The position numbers and the translations under genes were made by a program. The notes beneath the pieces were generated by a model. The model was not told the origin of the DNA. It was given only the letters and a program-made list of their open reading frames with translations, and did no database searches. Below, one piece after another: positions 7,534-16,156 of a DNA stretch of 30,684 nt (position 1 is the stretch's first letter; the number at the start of each line of letters is the position of its first letter). Origin of the DNA: JAKAXS01 sp041940525 (GTDB lineage Bacteria > Pseudomonadota > Alphaproteobacteria > Rhizobiales > Hyphomicrobiaceae); the NCBI GenBank assembly GCA_041940525.1, contig JBGTSB010000036.1, forward strand, positions 1 to 30,684. The letters run 5' to 3'.

Positions 7534-7961
7534 TCAAATACAGGCTCGTTTGTGACGAGGGGCATGAGTTCGAAGGCTGGTTTCGCGGCAGCGCCGAGTT
7601 CGACGCGCAGTCGGCGGACGGCAAGCTTTCCTGCCCTGCGTGTGGGTCGTCATCGGTTGCAAAAGCTGTCATGGCGCCGAACATTGCGTCCGGCCGCAGC
7701 GAAGCCGTTCCATCGCGCAGAGCGCCTGGGCCTGAACGCCAGCGTGAAATTTTTGCAGCGTTGCGCAAGCTTCGAGAAGCTGTTGAGGCGCGGTCGACCT
7801 ATGTCGGTGACCGGTTCGCGGACGAGGCAAGGAAGATCCATTCGGGCGAAGCGGAAGAGCGGATGGTGCATGGCGAGGCGACTGCGGAAGAAGTCGAGTC
7901 CCTCAACGAGGATGGCGTTCCGGTGATGCCGCTGCCGAGGCTGCCTAAGGATTTCAACTAA
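7530..7961 (+). CDS. DUF1178 family protein with zinc-ribbon-like N terminus
   Basis: A 143-residue protein beginning MIKYRLVCDEGHEFEGWF. Cys8, Cys35 and Cys38 (CPACG), perhaps with His12, look like a zinc ribbon. Then comes a charged helical region and a C terminus ending PRLPKDFN. This matches DUF1178, a family of unknown function found mainly in proteobacteria and regularly downstream of the nitrilase-type amidase. The ATGA overlap with that gene (7530-7533) means the two are almost certainly made together. No enzymatic motif is visible. The following 106 bases to the PhoX start contain no gene. Confidence 0.88.
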   Translation: MIKYRLVCDEGHEFEGWFRGSAEFDAQSADGKLSCPACGSSSVAKAVMAPNIASGRSEAVPSRRAPGPERQREIFAALRKLREAVEARSTYVGDRFADEARKIHSGEAEERMVHGEATAEEVESLNEDGVPVMPLPRLPKDFN

Positions 7962-8067
7962 CCTGTCCTCGATGCAGATGCCTCAGCCGTGGTGAGCAAT
8001 CCGTCATACAAAAGATATTTGATGAGCCTAGGTTCCTGACTCCAGTTCGGATGTGATGGGGAGTGGA

Positions 8068-10053
8068 ATGGATCATAAAGGCTGCCCGGTTTCCGTGTTG
8101 GCGGAAGAGGAAGAGGATCGCGGCTCCAACCCCAGCCTCAACGCCACGCTAGGTGATGTGATTGCACAGAGGCTTTCGCGCCGTGACGTCATGCGCGGGG
8201 CGTTGGCGGTCAGCGTTGCCTCGGCTGCAATTACAGCTGTCGTTTCAGCTCCGGGCGAAGTGGCCGCGGCACCGGCAACTGCAAGCGGCACACGGTTCGA
8301 CTTTCCAGAACTTGTGGTCGTCGAGGATGGGACGCATCACGTGGCGGAGGGCTATGACGCCGATGTCTTGATGCGTTGGGGAGACGGCGTTCTAGCTGAC
8401 GCGCCTGCGTTCGACCCGGCCAAGCATAGCGGTGAGGCTCAGGCTCAGCAGTTTGGTTACAACAACGATTTCATCGGTTTCATCCCGCTTGATGACAGCG
8501 GCGCGGGTGGCCTGCTGGTGGTCAACCACGAGTACACCAACGAGGAGCTGATGTTTCCGGGTTTGCCGCCGCGGCCCGGCGATGCTCCAGGCTTGTTTCC
8601 GGCTATCACTTACAAGCATGTGGCTATCGAAATGATGGCTCATGGCGGTTCGGTCATCGAGATCGTGAAGCGGGACGGCAAGTGGCAGGTCGTGCCCGGC
8701 TCCCGATACGCGCGGCGAATTACAGCTGAAACGCCGATGGATATTGCCGGTCCGGCGCGTGGCCATAGCTTGATGAAGACGTCAGCTGATCCGGCGGGCG
8801 AGCGCGTTCTCGGGATGCTCAACAATTGCGCAGGCGGCCTGACCCCGTGGGGCACGTGGCTCACGTGCGAAGAGAACGTCAACTACTACTTCTGGAACGA
8901 TCAGGCCGTCGACACGCATCCCGAACGGGCGGCGCTAAAGCGCTATGGCATTCCGAAAGGCTGGTACCAATGGGCCCGCTTTCATCAGCGGTTCGACGTT
9001 GGCTTGGAGCCGAACGAGTCGAACCGTTTCGGTTGGGTTGTCGAAATTGATCCCTTCGACCCGGCGTCGGTGCCCAAGAAGCGGACGGCACTCGGCCGTT
9101 TCAAGCACGAGGGTGCGGGCAGCATTATCAATGGCGATGGCCGTTACGTGATTTATCAAGGTGACGATGAGCGGTTCGACTACCTCTATCGCTTCATCAC
9201 GGATGGCAAGGTCGATATCGCCGACAGGACGAAGAACCGGGATCTTCTCGATCAAGGTGTTCTGTCTGTGGCCCGCTTTGAGCCGGACGGGACAGGACGC
9301 TGGCTGCCGCTTGTTCACGGGAAAGGTCCGCTACGGCCGGAGCTCGGGTTTGCTGACCAGGGTGAGGTGCTGATCCACACGCGACTGGCGGCGGACGCGG
9401 TTGGCGCGACCAAGATGGACCGGCCGGAGGACGTGGAAGTCAATCCTACGACCGGTAAGGTCTATGCGATGCTGACGAACAATTCGAAACGCAAGGCGGC
9501 AGATACCGATCCAGCTAACCCACGCGGACCCAATAAGTTCGGACACATTATCGAAATCACCCCGGATGACGGCGATCACGCGGCCGAAGCGTTCCGCTGG
9601 GAAATCTTGGTAAAGTGCGGTGATCCTTCTGTTGCCGAGGTTGGGGCCGCCTTTAATCCGGCGACGTCTGAGAACGGTTGGTTCGGCATGCCCGACAACT
9701 GCGTGGTCGACGCTGACGGCCGTCTTTGGGTTGCGACCGACGGCAATTCTGGAGCGAAGACTGGACGTGCGGATGGTGTCTGGGGTGTTGAAACTGAAGG
9801 CGCGGGCCGCGGCACGTCACGGTGCTTTTTCCAGGTCCCACGCGGGGCGGAGATGTGCGGGCCGTTCTTCACGCCGGACATGGAAACGATGTTTCTTGCG
9901 GTTCAGCATCCGGGTGAAACGGTGAGCGGCGGTGATCGGGCGACGTTCGAAAATCCATCGACGCGCTGGCCGGACTTTGCCGAGGGCATGCCACCACGGC
10001 CAAGTATTCTAGCCGTGACGCGCAAAGGCGGCGGAAAAATCGCAAAGTCTTAA
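8068..10053 (+). CDS. phoX: PhoX family alkaline phosphatase, Tat-exported
   Basis: The 661-residue protein has a twin-arginine signal (LSRRDVMRGALAV, arginines 38-39) followed by a hydrophobic stretch and an AAA cleavage region. The mature part is a DUF839/PhoX domain. It has NHEYTNEE and NNCAGGLTPWGTWLTCEEN, which carry conserved glutamate and cysteine metal ligands of the family. PhoX enzymes are periplasmic, calcium- and iron-dependent phosphatases that release phosphate from esters. An upstream in-frame GTG at 8053 and ATG at 8056 would add five residues. I chose ATG 8068 because GGGGAG lies four bases before it. One possible PhoB half-site (CCGTCAT at 8001-8007) lacks a good second half. 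The gene is convergent with the GntR regulator. The family call is firm; regulation by phosphate is inferred. Confidence 0.88.
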   Translation: MDHKGCPVSVLAEEEEDRGSNPSLNATLGDVIAQRLSRRDVMRGALAVSVASAAITAVVSAPGEVAAAPATASGTRFDFPELVVVEDGTHHVAEGYDADVLMRWGDGVLADAPAFDPAKHSGEAQAQQFGYNNDFIGFIPLDDSGAGGLLVVNHEYTNEELMFPGLPPRPGDAPGLFPAITYKHVAIEMMAHGGSVIEIVKRDGKWQVVPGSRYARRITAETPMDIAGPARGHSLMKTSADPAGERVLGMLNNCAGGLTPWGTWLTCEENVNYYFWNDQAVDTHPERAALKRYGIPKGWYQWARFHQRFDVGLEPNESNRFGWVVEIDPFDPASVPKKRTALGRFKHEGAGSIINGDGRYVIYQGDDERFDYLYRFITDGKVDIADRTKNRDLLDQGVLSVARFEPDGTGRWLPLVHGKGPLRPELGFADQGEVLIHTRLAADAVGATKMDRPEDVEVNPTTGKVYAMLTNNSKRKAADTDPANPRGPNKFGHIIEITPDDGDHAAEAFRWEILVKCGDPSVAEVGAAFNPATSENGWFGMPDNCVVDADGRLWVATDGNSGAKTGRADGVWGVETEGAGRGTSRCFFQVPRGAEMCGPFFTPDMETMFLAVQHPGETVSGGDRATFENPSTRWPDFAEGMPPRPSILAVTRKGGGKIAKS

Positions 10054-10073
10054 AGGCGTGATGCCCGCCGTTA
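10051..10073. terminator. Hairpin between convergent phoX and GntR genes, possible bidirectional terminator
   Basis: TAAAGGCG and CGCCGTTA form an eight-base stem with one mismatch around a seven-base loop, and the stem includes both stop codons. There is no long T-run on either side, so termination would be weak or partly Rho-dependent. Confidence 0.35.
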
Positions 10074-10799
10074 ATCCATGTCGACGCTGTAGTAAGCGCC
10101 GTCGGCTAGGTGGCATTGGGCAAAGCGCCATTCCACGGGCGAGCCATCGATCGCGGTGACGACGCGGTCCATGGTCAAAAGAGGTGTGCCGTCTTCGACG
10201 GCCAGGGCTTCGGCGACGTCGGCTGTGGCTTTAATCACAGAGACCTTTTCGTTCGCGCCGCCCAACAAGACACCGTATTGCTGGGCGAGGGCGACTATGC
10301 GTTGAGGCACGTCCTTCTTGCTGGAAAGGCCGGGGAAGCGTGATGCCGGCAGGGCCACGTGCTCCAGCATGACACGCTGCTGCTGGTCCGACACTTGGAT
10401 CCGGCGGATGCGAATGACGGTTTCGCCGGCGGGCAGATGCAGTTTGCTGGCTTCTTCCTCGGTTGGACGGCCTGATTTGATCTCTGACGTTAGTGTCGAG
10501 GTCGCCAGGCAGTCGCCTTCGTCGGAGCGGAGCCGGTTGAAGCGTGTCGCTAATGTGTCGGAGGTGTGATCATTGACGTAGGTACCCCGCCCTTGGCGGC
10601 GCGTGATCAGACGTTCTTGTTCCATCACGTCCAGCGCCTTGCGGATGGTTCCGACACTGACGCCGAGTTCGCGGGACAATTCGACCTCGTTGGCAATGGC
10701 GGCGCCAGGTTTCCATTGGCCCGACATGATCCGCTCAACCAGCATATCCCGTACCTGCAAGTACAGCGGCCGGATGGTAAACCGTGTCATGCTGCTCAT
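10071..10799 (-). CDS. GntR family (HutC/UTRA type) transcriptional regulator
   Basis: This 242-residue protein has an N-terminal winged helix-turn-helix at about residues 8-75 (PLYLQVRDMLVERI, then ELSRELGVSVGTIRKALDVM and RRQGRGTYV). A C-terminal UTRA effector-binding domain covers about 95-238. Proteins of this HutC subfamily usually repress a neighbouring metabolic operon and release DNA on binding a small molecule. The gene is divergent from bioB with 292 bases between the starts, and that gap holds two GTATAC palindromes of the GT-N-AC type that GntR proteins recognise. A role in biotin control is therefore suggested by position only. Known alphaproteobacterial BioR is also a GntR protein but uses a different box (TTATMKATAA), which I do not find here. 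An AGGAG lies 10 bases before the ATG. Confidence 0.88.
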   Translation of the reverse strand: MSSMTRFTIRPLYLQVRDMLVERIMSGQWKPGAAIANEVELSRELGVSVGTIRKALDVMEQERLITRRQGRGTYVNDHTSDTLATRFNRLRSDEGDCLATSTLTSEIKSGRPTEEEASKLHLPAGETVIRIRRIQVSDQQQRVMLEHVALPASRFPGLSSKKDVPQRIVALAQQYGVLLGGANEKVSVIKATADVAEALAVEDGTPLLTMDRVVTAIDGSPVEWRFAQCHLADGAYYSVDMD

Positions 10800-10854
10800 T
10801 GGTGGTCCGCTCCTGGCTGGCGATGGTGAAACAGAGACAGCGCCTGAATATGGC

Positions 10855-10910
10855 GTATACGATGTAAGGTCGCAGGCCTACCGCCGTACAATCTGTTGTG
10901 CAATGTATAC
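10855..10910. promoter_or_regulatory. Two GTATAC palindromes, candidate GntR operators in the GntR-bioB intergenic region
   Basis: GTATAC occurs at 10855-10860 and again at 10905-10910, exactly 50 bases apart. The GT-N-AC pattern fits GntR/HutC operators. Both lie nearer the regulator, about 55 and 105 bases before its start. The rest of the gap to bioB (10911-11091) has no gene or clear riboswitch; a strong AGGAGG (11080-11085) marks the bioB start. Confidence 0.4.
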
Positions 10911-11091
10911 TTCGTTAGACGTTACATGAGCAATGCTGCTTTTATAGGTTTTTGCATTCCAACCCAGGAATTTTCAGGCCCAGGCACCTGTGATTGCTCA
11001 ATATTACGGCGATTGGGCTTGCCGATGCCTACCATTGCGGTGCAAGAACTGAGGCGCGGCTCCAATTCGGGTCCGCTACAGGAGGACTTTG

Positions 11092-12153
11092 ATGACTTTG
11101 CCCACGGCTGGACGCTTGGCTCGCATCAGCGCGGATAGTGATTTGCGGCATGATTGGAGCCGCGAAGAGGCTCAGGCGCTTTACGATGTGCCGTTCAATG
11201 ACCTCTTATTTCGAGCCCATACGATCCACCGGCAGAATTTCGATCCCAACCGGGTGCAGAAGAGCAGGTTGTTGAGCATCAAGACGGGTGGCTGTGCGGA
11301 AGACTGTGGATATTGCAGCCAATCGGCGCATCACGACACCAATCTCAAAGCTTCAAAGCTGATGGAAGTTGAGCGCGTGCTCAACGAAGCCCGCAAGGCC
11401 AAAGAGGGTGGCGCCACGCGCTACTGCATGGGCGCCGCTTGGCGTAGCCCGAAAGACCGCGACATGGATACGCTAGTGGCGATGGTAGAGGGCGTGAAGG
11501 CCATGGGCATGGAAACATGCATGACGCTTGGCATGCTTTCGGACGACGATGTCGGGAAGCTCAGCGACGCTGGGCTCGATTACTACAACCACAACATCGA
11601 TACGTCCGAGCGGTACTATTCGAAGGTGATCAAAACGCGCACGTTCCAGGATCGCTTGGATACGCTGGAGCGCGTTCGCAATGCCGGTATCAAGGTTTGC
11701 TGCGGTGGCATCGTCGGTATGGGCGAGGAAGAGCAGGATCGTGTCGATATGCTCGTTACGCTCGCCAACCTGGAAGAGCACCCCGAGAGCGTTCCGATCA
11801 ACATGCTGATTCCGATCGGCGGCACACCACTGGCCAATGTAGAGAAGCTCGATCCGATCGATTTCGTCCGCACCATCGCACTGGCGCGTATCATGATGCC
11901 GAAGTCTTCCGTGCGCTTGTCTGCGGGTCGGACGGATATGACCGATGAGATGCAGGCGCTTTGTTTCTTTGCCGGCGCAAACTCTATCTTCGTTGGTGAA
12001 ACGCTGCTGACTGCCGACAATCCGGGCGAAGATGCCGACACCGTGTTGTTCAACCGGCTGGGTATCCAGCCGTTGGAGCTGGACGATACGGCAGAGGAGC
12101 GAGCGCCAGCGTGCGAGGTTGACCCGTGTCAGACAGCCACGAGCGCTCGCTGA
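11092..12153 (+). CDS. bioB: Biotin synthase
   Basis: A 353-residue radical-SAM enzyme that inserts sulfur into dethiobiotin to make biotin, using a 4Fe-4S cluster and a sacrificial 2Fe-2S cluster. The radical-SAM motif CAEDCGYC has cysteines 68, 72 and 75. Further family landmarks are YCMGAAWRSPKDRD, CMTLGML, YYNHNIDTS and, near the end, the arginine-containing SVRLSAGRTDM. The length is normal. ATG 11092 was chosen because AGGAGG lies six bases before it; an adjacent TTG at 11089 would add one residue. It is the first gene of bioBFDAZ, and its 3' end overlaps bioF by 28 bases. The function is secure. Confidence 0.97.
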   Translation: MTLPTAGRLARISADSDLRHDWSREEAQALYDVPFNDLLFRAHTIHRQNFDPNRVQKSRLLSIKTGGCAEDCGYCSQSAHHDTNLKASKLMEVERVLNEARKAKEGGATRYCMGAAWRSPKDRDMDTLVAMVEGVKAMGMETCMTLGMLSDDDVGKLSDAGLDYYNHNIDTSERYYSKVIKTRTFQDRLDTLERVRNAGIKVCCGGIVGMGEEEQDRVDMLVTLANLEEHPESVPINMLIPIGGTPLANVEKLDPIDFVRTIALARIMMPKSSVRLSAGRTDMTDEMQALCFFAGANSIFVGETLLTADNPGEDADTVLFNRLGIQPLELDDTAEERAPACEVDPCQTATSAR

Positions 12154-13295
12154 GGGCTTTGGAACGGCGTGGACGGCTGCGGTCTCTAACGCCGCGCCAA
12201 GGCGTAGATTTCTCATCGAACGACTACCTCGGTCTGAGCGGTTCGCCAGAGTTGAAGGCGGCAGCCGAGGATGCGCTTGCCCGCGGTGTTGAGGTGGGCG
12301 CAGGTGGCTCGCGCTTGTTGCGTGGCAATCACCCGGAAATCGCCTTGCTGGAAGACGAGGCTGCTGCTCACTTCGGCGCCGAGAGTGCGCTGTTCTTCAG
12401 CGGTGGCTTTCAGGCGAACTATGCGATTTTTGCGACGCTGCCGCAGCGGGACGATCTCGTGGTGCACGATGCTCTGATACACGCCAGCGTTCACGACGGG
12501 ATGCGGGCGGGACGCGCGGCAACGGCTTCGGCGCAGCACAATGATGCGCAATCTTTCGATGACGCGATCACGTCTTGGCGTGCGGATGGCGGCACGGGCC
12601 GGCCGTGGATCGCTGTCGAGACGTTATATTCGATGGACGGCGATAAGGCCCCCCTAGATGATTTGATGCGGATCGCGGAAAAGCACGATGGCGTGCTGGT
12701 CCTCGATGAAGCGCATGCGACTGGTATCTATGGTCCGGATGGACGCGGGCTAGGTGCTGCGTTGGAGGGTCGAGAGAACGTCGTCTCGCTGCATACGTGC
12801 GGGAAGGCTCTCGGTGTCTCAGGCGGTCTGGTGCTTATGCCGACGTTGATGCGAGGTTTTCTCGTCAATCGCTGCCGGCCACTTATTTTTGCCACTGCGC
12901 CTTCGCCGCTGCTCGCGGCTATCGTGCGGTGTGCGCTGTCGTTAAACGCGCGTGATGGACAGCGGCGGGAGGCCTTGCTTCATCGCATTTCGCAGTTCGG
13001 TGCGTTGGCAGGTAAGCATTTGCCGATCGCATTGTCCGGCACGCACATCCAACCCTTCATCGTTGGCGCCGATGCCGATGCCGTTTCCTTGGCCTCGCAT
13101 ATGCAGCAGTTCGGTTTTGATCTGCGCGCCGTGCGGCCTCCAACGGTTCCAGAAAACACGGCTCGCTTGCGGATTGCGCTGACGTTGAACGCGTCGTGGG
13201 CAGAGACGGAAGCAATGGTGTTGGCGCTGGCGGAGCACGCTGAGCAGCTCGGGCTCAACGCTCACCTTTCCGGCGCGGTGTGCGCGACGCGATGA
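12126..13295 (+). CDS. bioF: 8-amino-7-oxononanoate synthase
   Basis: This 389-residue PLP enzyme of the alpha-oxoamine synthase family condenses pimeloyl-ACP or -CoA with alanine to give 8-amino-7-oxononanoate. Visible landmarks are DFSSNDYLGLS at 28-38, GSRLLRGNH at 61-69, LDEAHATG with Asp194 and His197, and the Schiff-base lysine 227 in HTCGKALGVSGG. The start is GTG 12126, inside the end of bioB. It is supported by GAGG seven bases upstream and by the match of the N terminus to the family. The stop overlaps bioD in ATGA, so translation is coupled at both ends. Confidence 0.95.
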   Translation: MSDSHERSLRALERRGRLRSLTPRQGVDFSSNDYLGLSGSPELKAAAEDALARGVEVGAGGSRLLRGNHPEIALLEDEAAAHFGAESALFFSGGFQANYAIFATLPQRDDLVVHDALIHASVHDGMRAGRAATASAQHNDAQSFDDAITSWRADGGTGRPWIAVETLYSMDGDKAPLDDLMRIAEKHDGVLVLDEAHATGIYGPDGRGLGAALEGRENVVSLHTCGKALGVSGGLVLMPTLMRGFLVNRCRPLIFATAPSPLLAAIVRCALSLNARDGQRREALLHRISQFGALAGKHLPIALSGTHIQPFIVGADADAVSLASHMQQFGFDLRAVRPPTVPENTARLRIALTLNASWAETEAMVLALAEHAEQLGLNAHLSGAVCATR

Positions 13296-13921
13296 AAGGG
13301 TTCATTGTCACTGGAACGGATACCGACGCTGGCAAAACGATTTTTGCCGCGGCGCTTCTTGCGGCTACCGGCGGCACGTACTGGAAGCCAATGCAGGCTG
13401 GCCTTGAGGGCGAAACGGATTCGATGGCAGTAGCCAGATTGTCTGGCGGTTCCGGCACCGTTCTGCCTGAGGTGTATCGTTTGACGACGCCTGCGTCGCC
13501 GCATCTGGCCGCGCAGATCGATGACGTCGAGATTGAACCGGCGAAACTGGATTTGCCGGAAGGTGAAGGGATTCGTGAGCCGCTGATCGTGGAAGGTGCC
13601 GGGGGTGTGCTGGTGCCGCTAACGCGGTCGCGGCTTCAGGTGGACCTGTTTGCTCAGTGGGGGCTGCCTGCGATCATCGTTTCACGGACGCGGCTTGGAA
13701 CGATCAATCACACGCTGCTCACGATCGAAGCCTTGAAGCGGCGCGGCATTCCGATTGCAGGCGTCGCGTTTTCGGGCGAACCCTACGACGATAGCGAGCA
13801 AACGATCTGCAGGATTGGAAATGTCGCGCGGCTTGGCCGGCTGCCGATTGTCGATCCGCTGGATGCCGGTTCGTTGCTTTCGGCTTTCCGCGAGAACTTC
13901 TCCGTAGGAGATTTTGTGTGA
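13292..13921 (+). CDS. bioD: Dethiobiotin synthase
   Basis: This 209-residue ATP-dependent carboxylase closes the ureido ring of dethiobiotin from 7,8-diaminopelargonate, CO2 and ATP. The P-loop GTDTDAGKT is at residues 8-16, close to the N terminus as in all BioD proteins. Other conserved parts are YWKPMQAG and the VEGAGGVLVPL motif. ATG 13292 overlaps the bioF stop (ATGA). A GTG 12 bases upstream in the same frame would add four residues and is less likely. The 3' end meets bioA with overlapping or abutting codons. Size and motifs are normal for the family. Confidence 0.95.
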   Translation: MKGFIVTGTDTDAGKTIFAAALLAATGGTYWKPMQAGLEGETDSMAVARLSGGSGTVLPEVYRLTTPASPHLAAQIDDVEIEPAKLDLPEGEGIREPLIVEGAGGVLVPLTRSRLQVDLFAQWGLPAIIVSRTRLGTINHTLLTIEALKRRGIPIAGVAFSGEPYDDSEQTICRIGNVARLGRLPIVDPLDAGSLLSAFRENFSVGDFV

Positions 13922-15174
13922 TGGCGTCGCCGGTTTGGCATCCATTTACGCAGCATGGCCTGCAACCGGATGCGGTTGCTTTGGCGAGCGGCAGCGGCGC
14001 TTTCCTGAAAGCAGCGGACGGGCGGACAATCCTCGATGCGATTTCATCTTGGTGGGTCATCACGCACGGGCATTGTCATCCGCACATTGTTTCGGCGATC
14101 AAGTCACAAGCCGATGTTTTGGATCAGGCGATCTTCGCGGGGTTCACGCATGAACCGGCTGAGGCGCTTGCGTCGAAGCTGATCTCTATTGTGCCTGATG
14201 GCTTGTCTCACGTGTTCTTTTCCGACAGCGGCTCTACGTCCGTCGAGGTCGCGTTGAAGATGGCGCTTGGATATTGGCGCAACATTGGCGAGCCGCGCAG
14301 CCGCATCGTGGCTTTGCAACACGGGTATCATGGTGACACGATTGGTACGATGTCGGCCGGCGCGCGGGGTGTGTTTAACGCTTCTTATGAGCCGCTGTTG
14401 TTTGACGTGAGCCGTTTGCCGTTTCCGGAGGCTTGCAGTGAGTCTTCTACGCTGGACGTTCTGCAAGAGCTGTGCGCGCGGGAGAAGCCGGCAGCTCTGA
14501 TTGTCGAACCGTTGATCGCAGGCGCTGGCGGCATGCTGATGTATCCAGCGCATGTCCTAGCGGAGATGTACAAGATTTGCCGCGCGCACGACGTCCTCTT
14601 TATTGCTGACGAGGTGATGACGGGATGGGGCCGGACTGGAACATTGTTTGCGTGTGAGCAAGCCGGGTTTACACCTGACATTCTATGCCTGGCCAAAGGG
14701 CTGACAGGCGGCTCGCTGCCGCTTGCGGTCACGCTGTGCAAGCCGGAGATCTTCGAAGCGCACAGATCCACCGATCGGTCGAAGACGTTCTTTCACTCCA
14801 GCAGCTACACAGCCAATCCAATCGCCTGTGCGGCGGCTGTCGCCAACCTAGAGATTTGGGAACGCGAGCCGGTGTTAGAGCGCATCAAGTCTGTTGGTGC
14901 GATGCAGGCGGCGGGCTTGGCGTCGCTCGCCCAACACGAGCGTTTCGAAAACCCACGGCAGCTTGGCACGATCGCGGCGGTTGATCTCAAGGTTAAAGAT
15001 GCTGGCTACCTTGCTGATGTTGGGCCGAAGCTCTATGCCTATTTTCTAGAGCACGAGGTGTTATTGCGGCCGTTAGGAAACACGATCTACGTGATGCCGC
15101 CTTACTGCGTTTCCGAAACAGATATCGAACGGATCTATCAGGTGATCGCGGCTGCCGCGCGCACCTTGAGGTAG
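13921..15174 (+). CDS. bioA: Adenosylmethionine-8-amino-7-oxononanoate aminotransferase
   Basis: This 417-residue class III PLP aminotransferase converts 8-amino-7-oxononanoate to 7,8-diaminopelargonate. Landmarks are WHPFTQH near the N terminus, AISSWWVITHGHCHP, the phosphate-binding SGSTSVEVALKMA, HGYHGDT, ADEVMTGWGRTG and the Schiff-base lysine 259 in LAKGLTGGSLPLA. The N-terminal WHPFTQ and SSWW pattern is that of the SAM-using enzymes rather than the lysine-using type. ATG 13921 follows directly on a GTG at 13918. AGGAG at 13906-13910 is seven bases from the GTG and ten from the ATG, so either could be used. Both overlap the bioD stop. Confidence 0.95.
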   Translation: MASPVWHPFTQHGLQPDAVALASGSGAFLKAADGRTILDAISSWWVITHGHCHPHIVSAIKSQADVLDQAIFAGFTHEPAEALASKLISIVPDGLSHVFFSDSGSTSVEVALKMALGYWRNIGEPRSRIVALQHGYHGDTIGTMSAGARGVFNASYEPLLFDVSRLPFPEACSESSTLDVLQELCAREKPAALIVEPLIAGAGGMLMYPAHVLAEMYKICRAHDVLFIADEVMTGWGRTGTLFACEQAGFTPDILCLAKGLTGGSLPLAVTLCKPEIFEAHRSTDRSKTFFHSSSYTANPIACAAAVANLEIWEREPVLERIKSVGAMQAAGLASLAQHERFENPRQLGTIAAVDLKVKDAGYLADVGPKLYAYFLEHEVLLRPLGNTIYVMPPYCVSETDIERIYQVIAAAARTLR

Positions 15175-15181
15175 GCAGGTT

Positions 15182-16150
15182 ATGGGATCGACACTACTTG
15201 GCCTGGGCCATTACGTGCCTCAGCGGCGGGTTCCCAATGCCGAACTTGAAGAACGGCTGGGGCTCGAGCCCGGCTGGATTGAGAAGCGGACAGGGATTGC
15301 AGAGCGCCGTTGGGTTGGTGACGATGAGGCCTTGTCAGACCTTGCGGTGCGCGCTGGCCAAATGGCTCTCGATCGTTCAGGTCTGCAAGCTAAAGACATC
15401 GCGCTTTTAATCCTCGCGACGTCGACGCCGGATCATCTATTACCGCCTTCCGCGCCGCTGGTGGCGGAGCGGCTTGGTTTGTCGAGTGCTGGTGCGATCG
15501 ACATGGCTGGCGCTTGTTCCGGCTTTCTCTATGGACTGACGTTCGCAGACTCGTTTGCCCGCTGTCATGGGCGGCCGGTTCTGGTTATTGCAGGCAACGT
15601 GCTATCGCGGCGGATCAACTTTGACGATCGCGATAGTGCTGTCTTGTTCGCGGATGCAGCTGGAGCTGCCGTTGTCGGCCCTGCTGGCGATGGTCGAGGC
15701 ATCGCGGGAGTGGATCTGCAGGCCGACGGCGGGCTGTATGACCTTATCCAGATTCCAGGCGGTGGCAGCCGGCAGCCGTTCGAAGATGGCATGTCAGCAG
15801 TGGAAACGAAGATGCGGCTGCAAGACGGTCGCGCTGTGTTCCGCCGGGCCGTTGAGATGATGACATCAAGTGCCAAAGCCGCGTTGCAGCGAGCGGGTTG
15901 CGAAATTGGAGACGTCGATCATTGGGTGCCGCACCAGGCCAATGCGCGGATCGTTGCCGCTGCCAAACAGCAGCTTGGCGTCGACGATGATAAGTTGGTG
16001 TCCAGTGTGCGGATGTTTGGCAACAGCTCGGCCGGTACGATCCCACTGACGATGTCCCTTAACGCCAGCCGCTTTTCGCCGGGTGATACGGTCTTGCTGA
16101 CTGCAGCCGGGGCCGGTCTGACCGGCGGCGCTGCGGTGTTGCGGCTTTAG
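15182..16150 (+). CDS. bioZ: BioZ, FabH-like ketoacyl-ACP synthase of biotin precursor synthesis
   Basis: A 322-residue KAS III-like protein with the full catalytic triad: Cys112 in AGACSGF, His251 in VPHQANARI and Asn281 in GNSSAGTIP. It differs from housekeeping FabH by context, as it closes the bioBFDA cluster seven bases after bioA. In Agrobacterium, BioZ condenses glutaryl-CoA with malonyl-ACP to give 3-ketopimeloyl-ACP, which fatty acid synthase then turns into pimeloyl-ACP. This bypasses BioC and BioH, and no bioH is seen in this window. A GGCAGG ribosome site precedes the ATG. A general FabH role is the alternative but is made unlikely by position. A hairpin lies just after the stop. 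Confidence 0.9.
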   Translation: MGSTLLGLGHYVPQRRVPNAELEERLGLEPGWIEKRTGIAERRWVGDDEALSDLAVRAGQMALDRSGLQAKDIALLILATSTPDHLLPPSAPLVAERLGLSSAGAIDMAGACSGFLYGLTFADSFARCHGRPVLVIAGNVLSRRINFDDRDSAVLFADAAGAAVVGPAGDGRGIAGVDLQADGGLYDLIQIPGGGSRQPFEDGMSAVETKMRLQDGRAVFRRAVEMMTSSAKAALQRAGCEIGDVDHWVPHQANARIVAAAKQQLGVDDDKLVSSVRMFGNSSAGTIPLTMSLNASRFSPGDTVLLTAAGAGLTGGAAVLRL

Positions 16151-16156
16151 CCGAGG

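Noticed and set aside
8001..8018. Pho box upstream of phoX
   Set aside because: CCGTCAT is close to one half-site, but the second half four bases later does not match CTGTCAT.
10942..10951. BioR-like box TTATAGGTTT upstream of bioB
   Set aside because: It matches the BioR consensus TTATMKATAA at only seven of ten bases and lacks the symmetric second half.
11025..11138. Leader peptide frame of 37 codons overlapping the bioB start
   Set aside because: No good ribosome site, no regulatory codon run, and its end inside bioB looks accidental.
11473..12216. Antisense open frame of 247 codons within bioB
   Set aside because: It is a high-GC shadow of a firmly identified gene, with no recognisable domain.
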